This document shows, piece by piece, positions 1 to 6,909 of a DNA stretch of 14,648 bases. The DNA is taken from the NCBI GenBank assembly GCA_016342385.1, contig JAEINM010000052.1:1-14648 (forward strand), given 5' to 3'. Positions within the stretch are counted from its first letter, which is position 1; each line of letters starts with the position of its first letter. The notes beneath the pieces are model-generated. The model worked only from the letters and a program-made list of their open reading frames with translations. It had not been told where the DNA came from and did not search any database. Source of the DNA: Spirochaetaceae bacterium. Its GTDB lineage: Bacteria > Spirochaetota > Spirochaetia > DSM-2461. Both the position numbers and the translations under genes were made by a program.

Positions 1-816
1 AATAATCTGCTCAGCTGATCTCAATAAAGCAGAAGCTTCTTTCAGTAAAGTTTCATTGACTGTTAAAATTTCTCCTTCCGTATCGACAATGGCTTTCAGA
101 GTTTCTTCCAATAGCTGTGTATTTTCTATATAGAGATCCTTGGTATATTTATTGAGCTTTAAATCATATTCCTCAATGTCTGTTATTTCATTTTCCAGAG
201 TATAGTCTTCAAGAATCTTATTCCCCTTGGGAATTGTACAGGATAAAATTCTGGGATATTTCTCCATATTCCCCTTGGCCCAGGATTTAAAAAAAGACTG
301 GTAGAGGCTGGAAACAGTATAACCGTAACTTAATTGAACAAATACTGTAGATATTTCTCCCATTTTCTGGCAGATCTCCTCACCGATCTCCTCCAGAGCT
401 GTAATGGCAAGATGAGTGTTGTAATATCCATTTGCTCCATTGTAATAACCCTCTTTTTCACAGAGATCTATTGTAGCTGTCTGTTGATCTTCAGGAGAGG
501 TCCCCTTGAGGTGTACAAGATCTTCAGCCGGGTATGTTTTTGTTTTCCAGCTTTGATTTTTAAATACGGGGATTTTTACTTTAATATCATCCAGACGGGC
601 AAAGGCATATATACTATCTATATACCTTCTGGGACCGTCAATAAAAACAGTATTCTTTTTTGAGGTTTTAGCATCTTTTATGAGAAGTTCACCAATTCTG
701 TCAAATTTATGGCCAAAAGGATTAGCCCCTTCAAGTTTAAGATATATTTCTCCTATTCCCAGGATCTTTTCCAGATTTTTAGCTCTGAAAAGGGGAGTTC
801 TTCCCGATTTATTCAT
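1..816 (-). CDS. Threonine-synthase-like PLP (fold type II) protein, partial
   Basis: The frame is open for 272 codons from the ATG at 816 to the window edge, so the C-terminus is missing. AAGGAG lies 8 bases before the ATG, which fixes the start. The opening residues (SGRTPLFRAKNLEKILG, then YLKLEGANPFGHKFDR at 25-40) match the N-terminus of threonine synthase and related PLP fold-type-II enzymes, and NGYYNTHLAITALEEIGEEI further on also fits. Two motifs are off-pattern. The PLP-lysine motif is usually NPTGSFKDR, but here it is NPFGHKFDR, so the lysine (K37) is one place early. The usual SSGN loop is replaced by a stretch around DGPRRYIDS. I infer a diverged relative of unknown reaction, possibly not a true threonine synthase. 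It is transcribed from the promoter at about 1000. Confidence 0.75.
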   Translation of the reverse strand, partial: MNKSGRTPLFRAKNLEKILGIGEIYLKLEGANPFGHKFDRIGELLIKDAKTSKKNTVFIDGPRRYIDSIYAFARLDDIKVKIPVFKNQSWKTKTYPAEDLVHLKGTSPEDQQTATIDLCEKEGYYNGANGYYNTHLAITALEEIGEEICQKMGEISTVFVQLSYGYTVSSLYQSFFKSWAKGNMEKYPRILSCTIPKGNKILEDYTLENEITDIEEYDLKLNKYTKDLYIENTQLLEETLKAIVDTEGEILTVNETLLKEASALLRSAEQII

Positions 817-990
817 TATTTTCTCCTTAGAGTTTTAATTTATTCATACTTGTAATTTGAAAAATAAGGTGCTGTGAAATTGTAATGCAGTTTTTTTTAA
901 CGGTCTTAATACAATCGGTATAGATTGGGGATTCCAATTTTTATTGATATAGGATGGGCTGATAAAAGACACAATACTCATTATTAACTC
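817..990 (-). other. Long 5' leader containing a possible 45-codon upstream ORF
   Basis: The stretch between the promoter and the PLP gene has no recognised riboswitch and no clear terminator-like hairpin. A minus-strand ORF starts at an ATG at 981, only about 9 bases after the predicted transcription start, and ends at a TGA at 844. It encodes 45 residues beginning MSIVSFISPSY and has no good ribosome-binding site. It may be a leader peptide or chance. Confidence 0.25.
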
Positions 991-996
991 TTGTGC

Positions 997-1026
997 AGTA
1001 TACATAGAACACAAAGTATATGTCAA
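997..1026 (-). promoter_or_regulatory. Sigma-70-type promoter for the PLP-protein gene
   Basis: On the minus strand there is a perfect TTGACA (1026-1021), an 18-base spacer and TATACT (1002-997). The predicted start of transcription is near 990, leaving a leader of about 175 bases before the gene at 816. Confidence 0.65.
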
Positions 1027-1118
1027 CTCTATAGTCCTTCTATAACGACTAATAAGCATGTTATTGATAAGTGCTCTAAATATTCAATAGTAAAATATTT
1101 TGCGGGATTTATATTTAA

Positions 1119-2207
1119 TTAGTGGTGAAAAAGCCTTATTCCAGTATCAATAAATGTCATTCCATATTTTTCACAGGTCTCTATTATCTCTTTGTCTTTA
1201 ATAGAACCCATAGGTGCTGCAATATGTTTAATTCCAAATTGATTAGCTAATTCAATATTATCAATTTGAGGAAAGAAGCCATCGGAGCAAAGACAAAGAT
1301 CATTTAATTCATTTAGCATAATAGTTTCATTAAACTCTTCTTTTCTGATCTGGTCATGATAATTATCTTTTTCTGTTTTGGATATTTTCTCTTTCGAATA
1401 GGCTATCTGATCATAATTTATTTTGGTTTTCTGGTACCATCTATTTGCTTTCGAGAGGGCCAGTTCAGAACATGGAATCCTGGATTGCTGTCCCGATCCG
1501 ATTCCTATTACATGTCCATCATATATGATAGAAATAGAATTTGATTGTGTATATTTCAGGGTGATCATTCCCACCAGCAAGTTCTGAATGACCTGGTCTG
1601 AAATCCCTTTATTGGCTGTTCTGATATTTGAAAGACTTTCATTATTTATTATTACTTCATTTCTGTCCTGTTTTAGCTCAAATCCGTAAACAACTCTTTT
1701 TTCCTGGGTAGGGGGCAGGTAATCCTTATTTATCTCAATGATACAATAAGTCCCTTTTTTCTTCTCTTTTAATAAGGCAAGGGCTTCAGCAGTATAACCT
1801 GGTGCGATTATCCCGTCGGAGACTTCACTTTTAATCAATCTTGCCGTTTCCGCTTGTACAGTCTCTGATAAAGCTATGAAATCACCAAATGAAGCTAATC
1901 GATCTGATCCTCGAGCTTTTAGATAGGCTCGGGTCAGTTCCTCTTTATATGTGTTTTTATAGTTGTAAGAACTTATTTCACTCGTGGTTATTTTGTTGCC
2001 AAGAGCAGCACCTGAAGGTGTAACATGTTTAAAGGAAGTTGCTGATGCTATATGTGTAGCTTTTTGTAATTCATTTACTAGTTGCAAGGCATTTAATGCG
2101 TCTAGAAAATTTATGATACTAGGATTTCCATTTAGTAATTTTAGGTTTTCATCCTCTAATATTTCTATGAGGGTTTTTCATTCACAATAATGTGATACAC
2201 ATAGCAT
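1119..2207 (-). pseudogene. purH: AICAR formyltransferase (stand-alone, eukaryote-like), N-terminus interrupted
   Basis: From about 2174 down to the TAA at 1119 the frame encodes a stand-alone AICARFT domain, which makes FAICAR from AICAR and 10-formyl-THF in purine synthesis. It resembles the human ATIC C-terminal domain more than E. coli PurH: LLNGNPSIINFLDALNALQL, SFKHVTPSGAAL (the catalytic Lys-His pair is present), RGSDRLASFGDF, SDGIIAPGY, KYTQSNSI, GIGSGQQSRI, and a C-terminus of TGIRLFHH. The conserved LLNG region lies upstream of the only in-frame start codon inside the domain (TTG at 2087). An in-frame ATG exists at 2207, but a TGA at 2180-2178 (codon 10) stops it. Another frame in the same stretch reads NEKPS, like the family's NQKPS, which suggests a frameshift as well. 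The linker before the FFP motif is also shorter than in human ATIC. The gene is either a pseudogene or translated from a poor internal start. Confidence 0.8.
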
Positions 2208-2230
2208 TTTTTCAGTTTAATGAAATCCCC

Positions 2231-2273
2231 TTGACTTTTTGCGCCACTAGTAGCATATTGTCAATAGTGGCGC
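2231..2273 (+). promoter_or_regulatory. Promoter overlapped by a 9-bp dyad operator
   Basis: TTGACT (2231-2236), a 17-base spacer and CATATT (2254-2259) form a plausible promoter for the Cys-rich gene. A perfect inverted repeat, GCGCCACTA (2241-2249) and TAGTGGCGC (2265-2273), encloses the -10 region, as expected for a repressor site. The nearby PadR-family regulator is the obvious candidate (inference). The site also lies upstream of the divergent AICARFT gene. Confidence 0.55.
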
Positions 2274-2299
2274 GTCAACAATACTGAAGGAGTATCAAT

Positions 2300-2512
2300 A
2301 TGATGAATTGTAAACCAGGCAATAAGAATTATTGCGAAAGCGGAAGAAGAGAGCATATGGCCAGGTGCGGCTGTCATGAAACAGAATCGGGTTTCCAAAG
2401 AAGGTATGTATCAAAAGCTGAAGTGAAAGAAAAGCTTGAGAAATACCAGGAAGATTTGAAGAAAGAGTTAAGGGCAGTAGAAGATCAAATTAAACAGTTG
2501 TCTACTACGTAA
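2300..2512 (+). CDS. Small Cys-rich protein with C-terminal coiled coil
   Basis: This 70-residue protein starts at an ATG preceded by GAAGGAG. The N-terminal third carries four cysteines (C4, C12, C23, C25) with nearby histidine, a plausible metal or redox site. The C-terminal half, from RRYVSKAEVKEKLEKYQEDL to the end, is a charged amphipathic helix. This layout resembles a family of small proteins in archaea and anaerobic bacteria ending in LEEYLEELKKELKAVEERIKEL-like helices, often found beside PadR regulators. That resemblance is recalled, not searched. The gene has its own promoter/operator and is followed at once by a terminator, so it is probably transcribed alone. The molecular function is not known. 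Confidence 0.7.
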   Translation: MMNCKPGNKNYCESGRREHMARCGCHETESGFQRRYVSKAEVKEKLEKYQEDLKKELRAVEDQIKQLSTT

Positions 2513-2522
2513 TTGTTTTTCT

Positions 2523-2557
2523 GGAGAGGAGACCTTATATTCTCCTCTCCTTTTTTT
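2523..2557 (+). terminator. Rho-independent terminator
   Basis: GGAGAGGAGA (2523-2532) and TCTCCTCTCC (2541-2550) form a perfect 10-bp stem with an 8-base loop, followed by seven T residues. It lies 10 bases after the stop of the Cys-rich gene. Confidence 0.92.
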
Positions 2558-2563
2558 AAAGGA

Positions 2564-2704
2564 GAATTTGGAACTTTACTTTATGGTATTATTCTGAAAC
2601 AATATGGTTTTATAGTGATGTATATAATAGGAGCAGTTTCATTTTTGTTTAGAGCGATTTTTGCAACAAATTCCACTCCAAAACAAAAACATGCCATTGC
2701 TTAA
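2564..2704 (+). pseudogene. Possible C-terminal remnant of an MFS transporter
   Basis: The frame after the terminator reads GTLLYGIILKQYGFIVMYII, then a hydrophobic stretch and a polar tail ending at TAA 2702-2704. The pattern G-x-L-L-x-G-x-L-L-x-x-x-G-(Y/F) before a last transmembrane helix is common at the C-terminus of major facilitator transporters. No start codon with a ribosome-binding site precedes it, and the terminator lies directly upstream, so it is not an intact gene. The resemblance is short and could be chance hydrophobicity. Confidence 0.3.
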
Positions 2705-2719
2705 TTAAGAGGGTATTCT

Positions 2720-3109
2720 ATGTGTGCTAGCCAGAAAGGAAATTGTCAGGCCGAATCCTGTAATTGTCATAATTCAGGACCACAAATCAGAGGATATCTT
2801 ATCCCCTGCCTGCTAATGCTTTTACATAAGGAGCCGTCACACGGGTACCAGCTTATAGAGCGTCTGGGTAAATTAGAATATTACAAGAATATACCCGATG
2901 CCGGTGTAATATACCGGCATCTTAGAAAATTGGAACAGGAAGAGATGGTTTCATCTGTTTTAGAAGCTGGTGGTGGGGGTCCCGCCCGTAAAGTCTATTC
3001 TATTTCCGAGAAAGGAAAAGATTGTCTATTTACATGGCATTCAGGGTTTAAAAATTTAAAACAGTCTGTTGATGGTATATTGAAAGAACTTGAAAACACT
3101 CTTAAATGA
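2720..3109 (+). CDS. PadR-family transcriptional regulator with Cys-rich N-terminus
   Basis: This 129-residue protein has AAGAGGG before the ATG. The winged-helix core runs from about residue 25 (RGYLIPCLLMLLHKEPSHGY) through IPDAGVIYRHLRKLEQEEMV and GPARKVYSISEKGK, all characteristic of PadR proteins. The short C-terminal helix (about 105-129) would be the dimerisation segment. Before the core is a cysteine-rich leader (C2, C9, C14, C16, plus H17), which could bind a metal or Fe-S cluster and make DNA binding ligand-dependent; this is inference. It probably acts on the dyad at 2241-2273 and/or the GACATG-TC-CATGTC palindrome at 3131-3144. It ends in TGA. Confidence 0.85.
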   Translation: MCASQKGNCQAESCNCHNSGPQIRGYLIPCLLMLLHKEPSHGYQLIERLGKLEYYKNIPDAGVIYRHLRKLEQEEMVSSVLEAGGGGPARKVYSISEKGKDCLFTWHSGFKNLKQSVDGILKELENTLK

Positions 3110-3128
3110 GAATTCCGCAGAAAAGATC

Positions 3129-3183
3129 TTGACATGTCCATGTCTTTTATGCATATTAAGTGTATGCTTAAGGACTTAATATG
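3129..3183 (+). promoter_or_regulatory. ArsR promoter with nested dyad operators
   Basis: TTGACA (3129-3134), 17 bases, CATATT (3152-3157). A palindrome GACATG-TC-CATGTC (3131-3144) covers the -35. A perfect 10-bp inverted repeat, CATATTAAGT (3152-3161) and ACTTAATATG (3174-3183), runs from the -10 into the ArsR start codon. Inside it is TTAAG-N6-CTTAA (3157-3171 region), which recurs at about 3526-3541. The ribosome-binding site AAGGA (3170-3174) lies within the operator. Autorepression by the ArsR protein is the natural reading. Confidence 0.7.
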
Positions 3184-3501
3184 AATCGAAAAATATATGA
3201 GATGGCAGAAGTATACAAAGCTTTTAGTGAACCAACCCGGCTGATGATCGTAAAACTACTGGCCTCGAACAATGTTGATAAACCCTGCGTATTGGATCTG
3301 GCAAACAAACTCAACATGACTTCTGCTGCCGTATCACAACATTTAAAAGTCCTGAAAAGTATAGGTATTGTTGAGCCCCAAAGAAAAGGAAATCAGGTCT
3401 TTTATATTTTTAATGCCAATACCTTAAGAAAGTATAAAGAGGACATTGATGAAATGTTTGACAGGGTTTTTATCAATTGCGACTTAAACTGTGTCGATTA
3501 A
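3181..3501 (+). CDS. ArsR/SmtB-family transcriptional regulator
   Basis: This 106-residue winged-helix repressor has a canonical ArsR core: KAFSEPTRLMIVKLL at about 13-28, then DLANKLNMTSAAVSQHLKVL as the recognition helix-turn-helix, then IVEPQRKGNQVFYIF as the wing. Cysteines occur at position 37 (KPCVLD), just before the DNA-binding helices and close to where ArsR places its arsenite-binding CxC, and in a C-terminal C-D-L-N-C tail. The effector is therefore likely a thiophilic metal or metalloid, or a redox signal. This is inferred, since the textbook ELCVCDL motif is absent. The start codon lies in its own operator, which implies autoregulation. The downstream methyltransferase has a matching operator half-set and is the probable second target. 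Confidence 0.9.
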   Translation: MNRKIYEMAEVYKAFSEPTRLMIVKLLASNNVDKPCVLDLANKLNMTSAAVSQHLKVLKSIGIVEPQRKGNQVFYIFNANTLRKYKEDIDEMFDRVFINCDLNCVD

Positions 3502-3522
3502 AAGTGATTTTTTTATCTATAG

Positions 3523-3541
3523 ATATTAAGACATTGCTTAA
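3523..3541 (+). promoter_or_regulatory. Second copy of the ArsR-type dyad
   Basis: ATATTAAG-ACAT-TGCTTAA here matches ATATTAAG-TGTA-TGCTTAA at 3153-3171; only the four central bases differ. Both contain TTAAG-N6-CTTAA. It stands about 150 bases before the methyltransferase and probably places that gene under ArsR control. Confidence 0.55.
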
Positions 3542-3693
3542 TTACTATATCCCGTTTTTTAGTGGTTAATAGAGGAGGGTAGACGTTGAATAAAAAATAA
3601 AGAAAGAGGTTCTTGCCTGTTTGTTCACGGAAAAACGATGGCATAGAGATGCTATTTCATTATCAGATAATTTTTAAAAGGAGAAAAAATAAA

Positions 3694-4641
3694 ATGGAAA
3701 GAAAAAATAACAAACTTCAATCACCCTCAATTTATATTCAAGCATTAGTAGCAGTTCTTTTAGTGCAAATCGGGCATAAGGTGGTGAGAGAAATACAGGG
3801 CTCTATTGCTGTAGCTGGGACTGTGGGATTTGTATCAATGATTATAATTACGGTATTGCTGATCATATCAATCATTCTATTACTTGTAAGAAATCGCCTT
3901 GGGATATTTATGGCCCTATTCTGTGGAATTACCATGCTATTTCAACCGGTTGTGTATCATGGAATATTAGGTATACCCGATGTTAATGGCGTATGGTGGT
4001 ATCCCTTCTTCTCTTTTTTTCAGGGAGTATTGATTGTCTATTTTTCGATTGGCCTGTTGATTAATGAAGGGAAATTACAGGAAACGCAGAAACCTATGTC
4101 CTGGTTTGCCTTCAATATTATGAGAATTATGATGGGGATCAGCCGAAGAAAAAGCAAGATAGAAAATGAAATGGGTGCACTAGAGATAAAATCTGGAAGC
4201 ACAGTCTTAGATTTCGGATGTGGCCCCGGGTATAATACTATTCCCGCTTCTCGTGAAGTAGGGCGCCATGGCAAAGTGTTTGCTTTAGATATTTCACCAG
4301 AGGCAATAAAACTGGTAAAGAATAAAGCCTCTCTTATGCAATTATCAAATATCTCTTTTATTCATTCCGATTGCAGAACAGGTCTGGATGATAATAGTGT
4401 AGATTTTGTGTTTTTACACAATGTTTTACCTATGACTGAGCATCCAATAGAGATTTTAGAGGAGATCTCAAGAGTCATAAAACCTGAAGGGAAATTATCA
4501 TATAAAAGTGGTGGCGGTTCACGTATGGCTGCAAAGAATTCCATGTCTGATACCCATATTATCAACTATTTAGAAGATAAATTGACCTTCGAAATAGTTG
4601 AAAACACGAAGGGTCCTACTATCTTAAAGAAAAAGGAATAA
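3694..4641 (+). CDS. Membrane-anchored class I SAM-dependent methyltransferase
   Basis: I place the start at 3694 because AAAAGGAG precedes it; the frame also extends back to a TTG at 3613 without family-like sequence. The 315-residue protein has about four N-terminal membrane segments (roughly 14-30, 45-66, 69-90, 104-124) and then a cytoplasmic Rossmann methyltransferase domain. SAM-binding motif I is VLDFGCGPGYNT (171-182), motif II includes ALDISPEA, and the later strand is DFVFLHNVLPMT. Class I methyltransferases of this UbiE/Methyltransf_11 kind have very varied substrates, and the membrane anchor suggests a lipid, quinone or membrane-associated substrate. Its place after an ArsR gene, with a shared operator motif, suggests metal or metalloid stress, but it lacks the cysteine set expected of an arsenite methyltransferase. 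Confidence 0.8.
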   Translation: MERKNNKLQSPSIYIQALVAVLLVQIGHKVVREIQGSIAVAGTVGFVSMIIITVLLIISIILLLVRNRLGIFMALFCGITMLFQPVVYHGILGIPDVNGVWWYPFFSFFQGVLIVYFSIGLLINEGKLQETQKPMSWFAFNIMRIMMGISRRKSKIENEMGALEIKSGSTVLDFGCGPGYNTIPASREVGRHGKVFALDISPEAIKLVKNKASLMQLSNISFIHSDCRTGLDDNSVDFVFLHNVLPMTEHPIEILEEISRVIKPEGKLSYKSGGGSRMAAKNSMSDTHIINYLEDKLTFEIVENTKGPTILKKKE

Positions 4642-4726
4642 GGGAGACTGTTTTATAAAAAAACAACCTTAATGCTGCTGGGCAGGCCGTTCTTTAAGTT
4701 CATTCCATTTTTAAAAAAGGTCTCCC
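4642..4726. repeat. 85-bp imperfect inverted repeat (long hairpin or MITE remnant)
   Basis: It begins GGGAGACTGTTTTATAAAAA directly after the methyltransferase stop and ends with a TTTTTAAAAAAGGTCTCCC arm (4708-4726). The arms are about 20 bases with a few mismatches. A second T-run follows at 4733-4737, so it may act as a terminator. The GAGACTGT end is shared with the 159-bp element at 13076-13234, which favours a small transposable element. Confidence 0.45.
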
Positions 4727-4762
4727 AGATGCTTTTTATAGTGATAAAAGAACAGAATATTT

Positions 4763-5494
4763 TTATTTAATATGTTCCGAATTATTATATATTACCGGCG
4801 TCTTACATTGCCATTTCTGCCATAAGGTCTTATTTAATAATAGTTCAGTTATAAAATGACTAACATTAATTCTGCTGGTTATTCCGGCATTGAATATGGG
4901 ACTTCTTTCGGGAGATTCATTGATATGGTATGAACTTTCATTTTCACTGTTGATTAATGTATCCGGCCGTACAGCTATCCATTCTATCTTTTCATCATCA
5001 TTACCAATTTCTTTGATCAAATAGTCTGCAGCCTTGATATTGTCCCGATGAGGAGGAAGCAGAAGTTTTAGTAAAGAAAGGATGATTTTTTCTCCAATAG
5101 AATCCTTCTCCCCCTGTAAAGTGTTTGTATAAGCAGTTGTACTCATAAGGATAAGCTTTATCTTATTATCTCCGGTTTCCCTTATTGTTTCGCTTATACT
5201 TCTTATTGCATCAAACACCAGATAACGGGGATTTCCAAACATCCCTTTGAATGTAATATTGTGTCCAAGGCAGGAGATGACGGCATTACAATCCCGGAGG
5301 AGGTCACTCATTTCTGAATCTGTCATTTGATTGATATTTCCTCTGACTATTTCCAGTAGGGGATTTTCTTCTATTTCCTTGGGAAGAACAGAATTCCTTC
5401 TTATGACAATACGGGTATTGATTTGTCTTTTAATCAGCTGAATAAGAACCAGTCTACCGGTTGCACCGCTTGCTCCAAGCACTAATACTTTCAT
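4763..5494 (-). CDS. NAD(P)-binding atypical SDR / NmrA-like protein
   Basis: This 243-residue protein has the Rossmann nucleotide-binding loop at its very start: MKVLVLGASGATG, with G7-x-x-G10-x-x-G13. CNAVISCLGHN (the end of strand 4) and WIAVRPDTL follow, as in the atypical SDR/NmrA and NAD(P)H-binding (SDR_a5) groups. There is no clear YxxxK catalytic pair, so it may be a reductase of an unusual kind or a nucleotide-sensing protein. GAGGTG precedes the ATG by 5 bases. A 9-codon upstream ORF ends one base before this start, which suggests translational coupling. It is convergent with the methyltransferase gene and stops in TAA. Confidence 0.8.
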   Translation of the reverse strand: MKVLVLGASGATGRLVLIQLIKRQINTRIVIRRNSVLPKEIEENPLLEIVRGNINQMTDSEMSDLLRDCNAVISCLGHNITFKGMFGNPRYLVFDAIRSISETIRETGDNKIKLILMSTTAYTNTLQGEKDSIGEKIILSLLKLLLPPHRDNIKAADYLIKEIGNDDEKIEWIAVRPDTLINSENESSYHINESPERSPIFNAGITSRINVSHFITELLLNKTLWQKWQCKTPVIYNNSEHIK

Positions 5495-5495
5495 T

Positions 5496-5525
5496 TTACA
5501 CCTCGATTTTTCTGTATGAACTCAT
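5496..5525 (-). CDS. Nine-residue leader peptide before the SDR gene
   Basis: ATG at 5525 has a good ribosome-binding site (AAAAGGAA, 6 bases before it). It encodes MSSYRKIEV and stops at TAA 5498-5496, one base before the SDR start; the SDR ribosome-binding site lies inside it. No homopolymeric codon run points to attenuation. It may be a coupling ORF or the stub of a lost gene. Confidence 0.35.
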   Translation of the reverse strand: MSSYRKIEV

Positions 5526-5868
5526 GATTCGTTCCTTTTTATACAATAGCATGTTTAGCCTTTAAGATTTTATAGAATTCTCAAGACCTTTCTATCATAT
5601 AGACGAACCAAGCCCGCTTTTGGTTTAATTTTGTTTATTATTTTTTAATATATGGAGCTGACTTGTTCCTGGAGTGAAGTTGAAGTATTTGGCGGGGTAT
5701 TTGCATCGGAACGAATTGGAGTAAACCACAATATATCAAGCCAATTACCGCAATACTTTTAACCAAATCTCAAAAGGACACTCATATTAAAATATGTTCA
5801 TCGCACCAAAGACACATCTGATATAGATGTCTCTATTGTAACTGATCATCTTTGAAATGTGTCAGCAG
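5526..5868. other. Intergenic stretch with possible gene debris
   Basis: No intact gene is seen in this 343-bp stretch. A plus-strand 36-codon ORF (5652-5762) has no ribosome-binding site. In a second frame, KYLAGYLHR at about 5690 recalls the YLxRYxxR motif of IS91-type transposases, but this is too short to rely on. A palindrome CATATT-AA-AATATG lies at 5783-5796. A hairpin at 5811-5833 (GACACATCT/AGATGTCTC, one mismatch) follows the esterase stop and could be a weak terminator for it. Confidence 0.35.
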
Positions 5869-6765
5869 TCATTCCCTGTTTAAAAGGTTCTGGTTGAATA
5901 ACCATTCCAGTACTTTAGAGTCTCCATAAACAGGAGAGGGTGAGTGACCCATTCCTTCATAATGGCTTCGTTTGAAGATTTCGACGCCTGCCAGGTTAAG
6001 GGTGGTAGTTGTCCGCGGATAACCCGAGATTGTTTCAGTCTGTACGGTTTCTATGGCACCGCTACTGGAGGTCAGATTCTTGACGAAGTCGTAGGCTATG
6101 TTGGATTTGCGCAAAGGATCGTCTGGATCAGGACTATAGTTCTCTTGGTCAGAACCATAACCGAAATCGTAGCCATCGGCTAATCCCACATGATACCAGA
6201 CAGAGGTTTTACCAGCTATGGCGTCGGACAATGCCGTATTGCTACCGCCGGCGCAGCGGACTATTCCCGCAACGACCAAATTGTGTCTAGACTCCAGGTC
6301 CGATGCGAAAGGGTAAGAACCAGATCCGCCGGCAGAGAAACCTGTCAGATAGATACGATTAGTATCAATCCTATAATCCTCTACCAACTGGGCAACCAGA
6401 TCCTGGCACCAGGAGCTCCGTCCGGTCTCCAGGAAAAAGCAGGGGTACCCTTTCATTTCATCATCATCGCCTACAATGAAGGGTGTGCCGCTAAAGGAAA
6501 CGACCAGGGGATAATCTCGGTCGGCATTGTGGCTTTTATCGTAATTCCATGGAATCATTAGTTTGTAACTTTGATCGGTTCCATTATCGTCGTAAGTCAA
6601 TGTTTCGTGAACAGGTTTGTCGGCATCTGCGAATTCTTCATATGGGGGATTGTGGACGAAAGCCGGATTTCCAGATATCGGATTACCAGAAACCGGACTC
6701 CCAGAATTGGGAGGGTTGCAACTGATTAATAGAATCAGAGTAAATAAAAGAAGACTTTTTTTCAT
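5869..6765 (-). CDS. Lipoprotein alpha/beta-hydrolase (esterase-like)
   Basis: This 298-residue protein has a lipoprotein signal (MKKSLLLFTLILLISC, acylated Cys16) followed by an SGNP repeat linker (about 21-34) that would tether the enzyme outside the membrane. The catalytic domain is an alpha/beta hydrolase: YPLVVSFSG oxyanion strand, nucleophile elbow TGFSAGG with Ser144, a likely acid Asp197 in GLADGYD, and His274 in GMGHSP. RIYLTGFSAGGSGS and the prolyl-peptidase/feruloyl-esterase-like layout suggest an esterase or peptidase on an extracellular substrate, which I cannot name. GGGAG precedes the ATG by about 8 bases. The coding sequence is visibly richer in GC than its neighbours, hinting at acquisition. 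It ends in TGA. Confidence 0.85.
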   Translation of the reverse strand: MKKSLLLFTLILLISCNPPNSGSPVSGNPISGNPAFVHNPPYEEFADADKPVHETLTYDDNGTDQSYKLMIPWNYDKSHNADRDYPLVVSFSGTPFIVGDDDEMKGYPCFFLETGRSSWCQDLVAQLVEDYRIDTNRIYLTGFSAGGSGSYPFASDLESRHNLVVAGIVRCAGGSNTALSDAIAGKTSVWYHVGLADGYDFGYGSDQENYSPDPDDPLRKSNIAYDFVKNLTSSSGAIETVQTETISGYPRTTTTLNLAGVEIFKRSHYEGMGHSPSPVYGDSKVLEWLFNQNLLNRE

Positions 6766-6890
6766 TATTGAACTCCCATGTAGTTATTATGGAAAAAGGC
6801 AATATATACTATTCTTATTGTCAATTTATTTATTGTTTTTCTTAGTATATCTTGTTTTATAAAAAATGTTTAATGTACATAAGGAAAAAT

Positions 6891-6907
6891 CCGCTTCTGA
6901 TAAGTGG
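6891..6907. terminator. Weak hairpin between the two lipoprotein genes
   Basis: CCGCTT-CTGAT-AAGTGG forms a 6-bp stem (one G.U pair on the plus strand), with T runs on both sides. On the minus strand the stem has one mismatch but is followed by ATTTTT, and it lies just after the stop at 6910. It may be a weak terminator. Confidence 0.3.
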
Positions 6908-6909
6908 TT

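Noticed and set aside
844..1059. 71-codon minus-strand ORF
   Set aside because: Its first part overlaps the promoter elements and has no ribosome-binding site; only the inner 45-codon version after the promoter is conceivable.
2513..2704. 63-codon plus-strand ORF starting at TTG
   Set aside because: It begins at the preceding stop codon without a ribosome-binding site and runs through a perfect terminator hairpin; only its 3' part resembles protein sequence.
5652..5762. IS91-type transposase remnant (KYLAGYLHR)
   Set aside because: The match is nine residues in one of several frames with no supporting motif, so it is mentioned only as debris.
5944..6561. Plus-strand ORFs opposite the esterase gene
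   Set aside because: They are antisense shadows of a GC-richer coding region with clear lipoprotein and hydrolase motifs on the minus strand.
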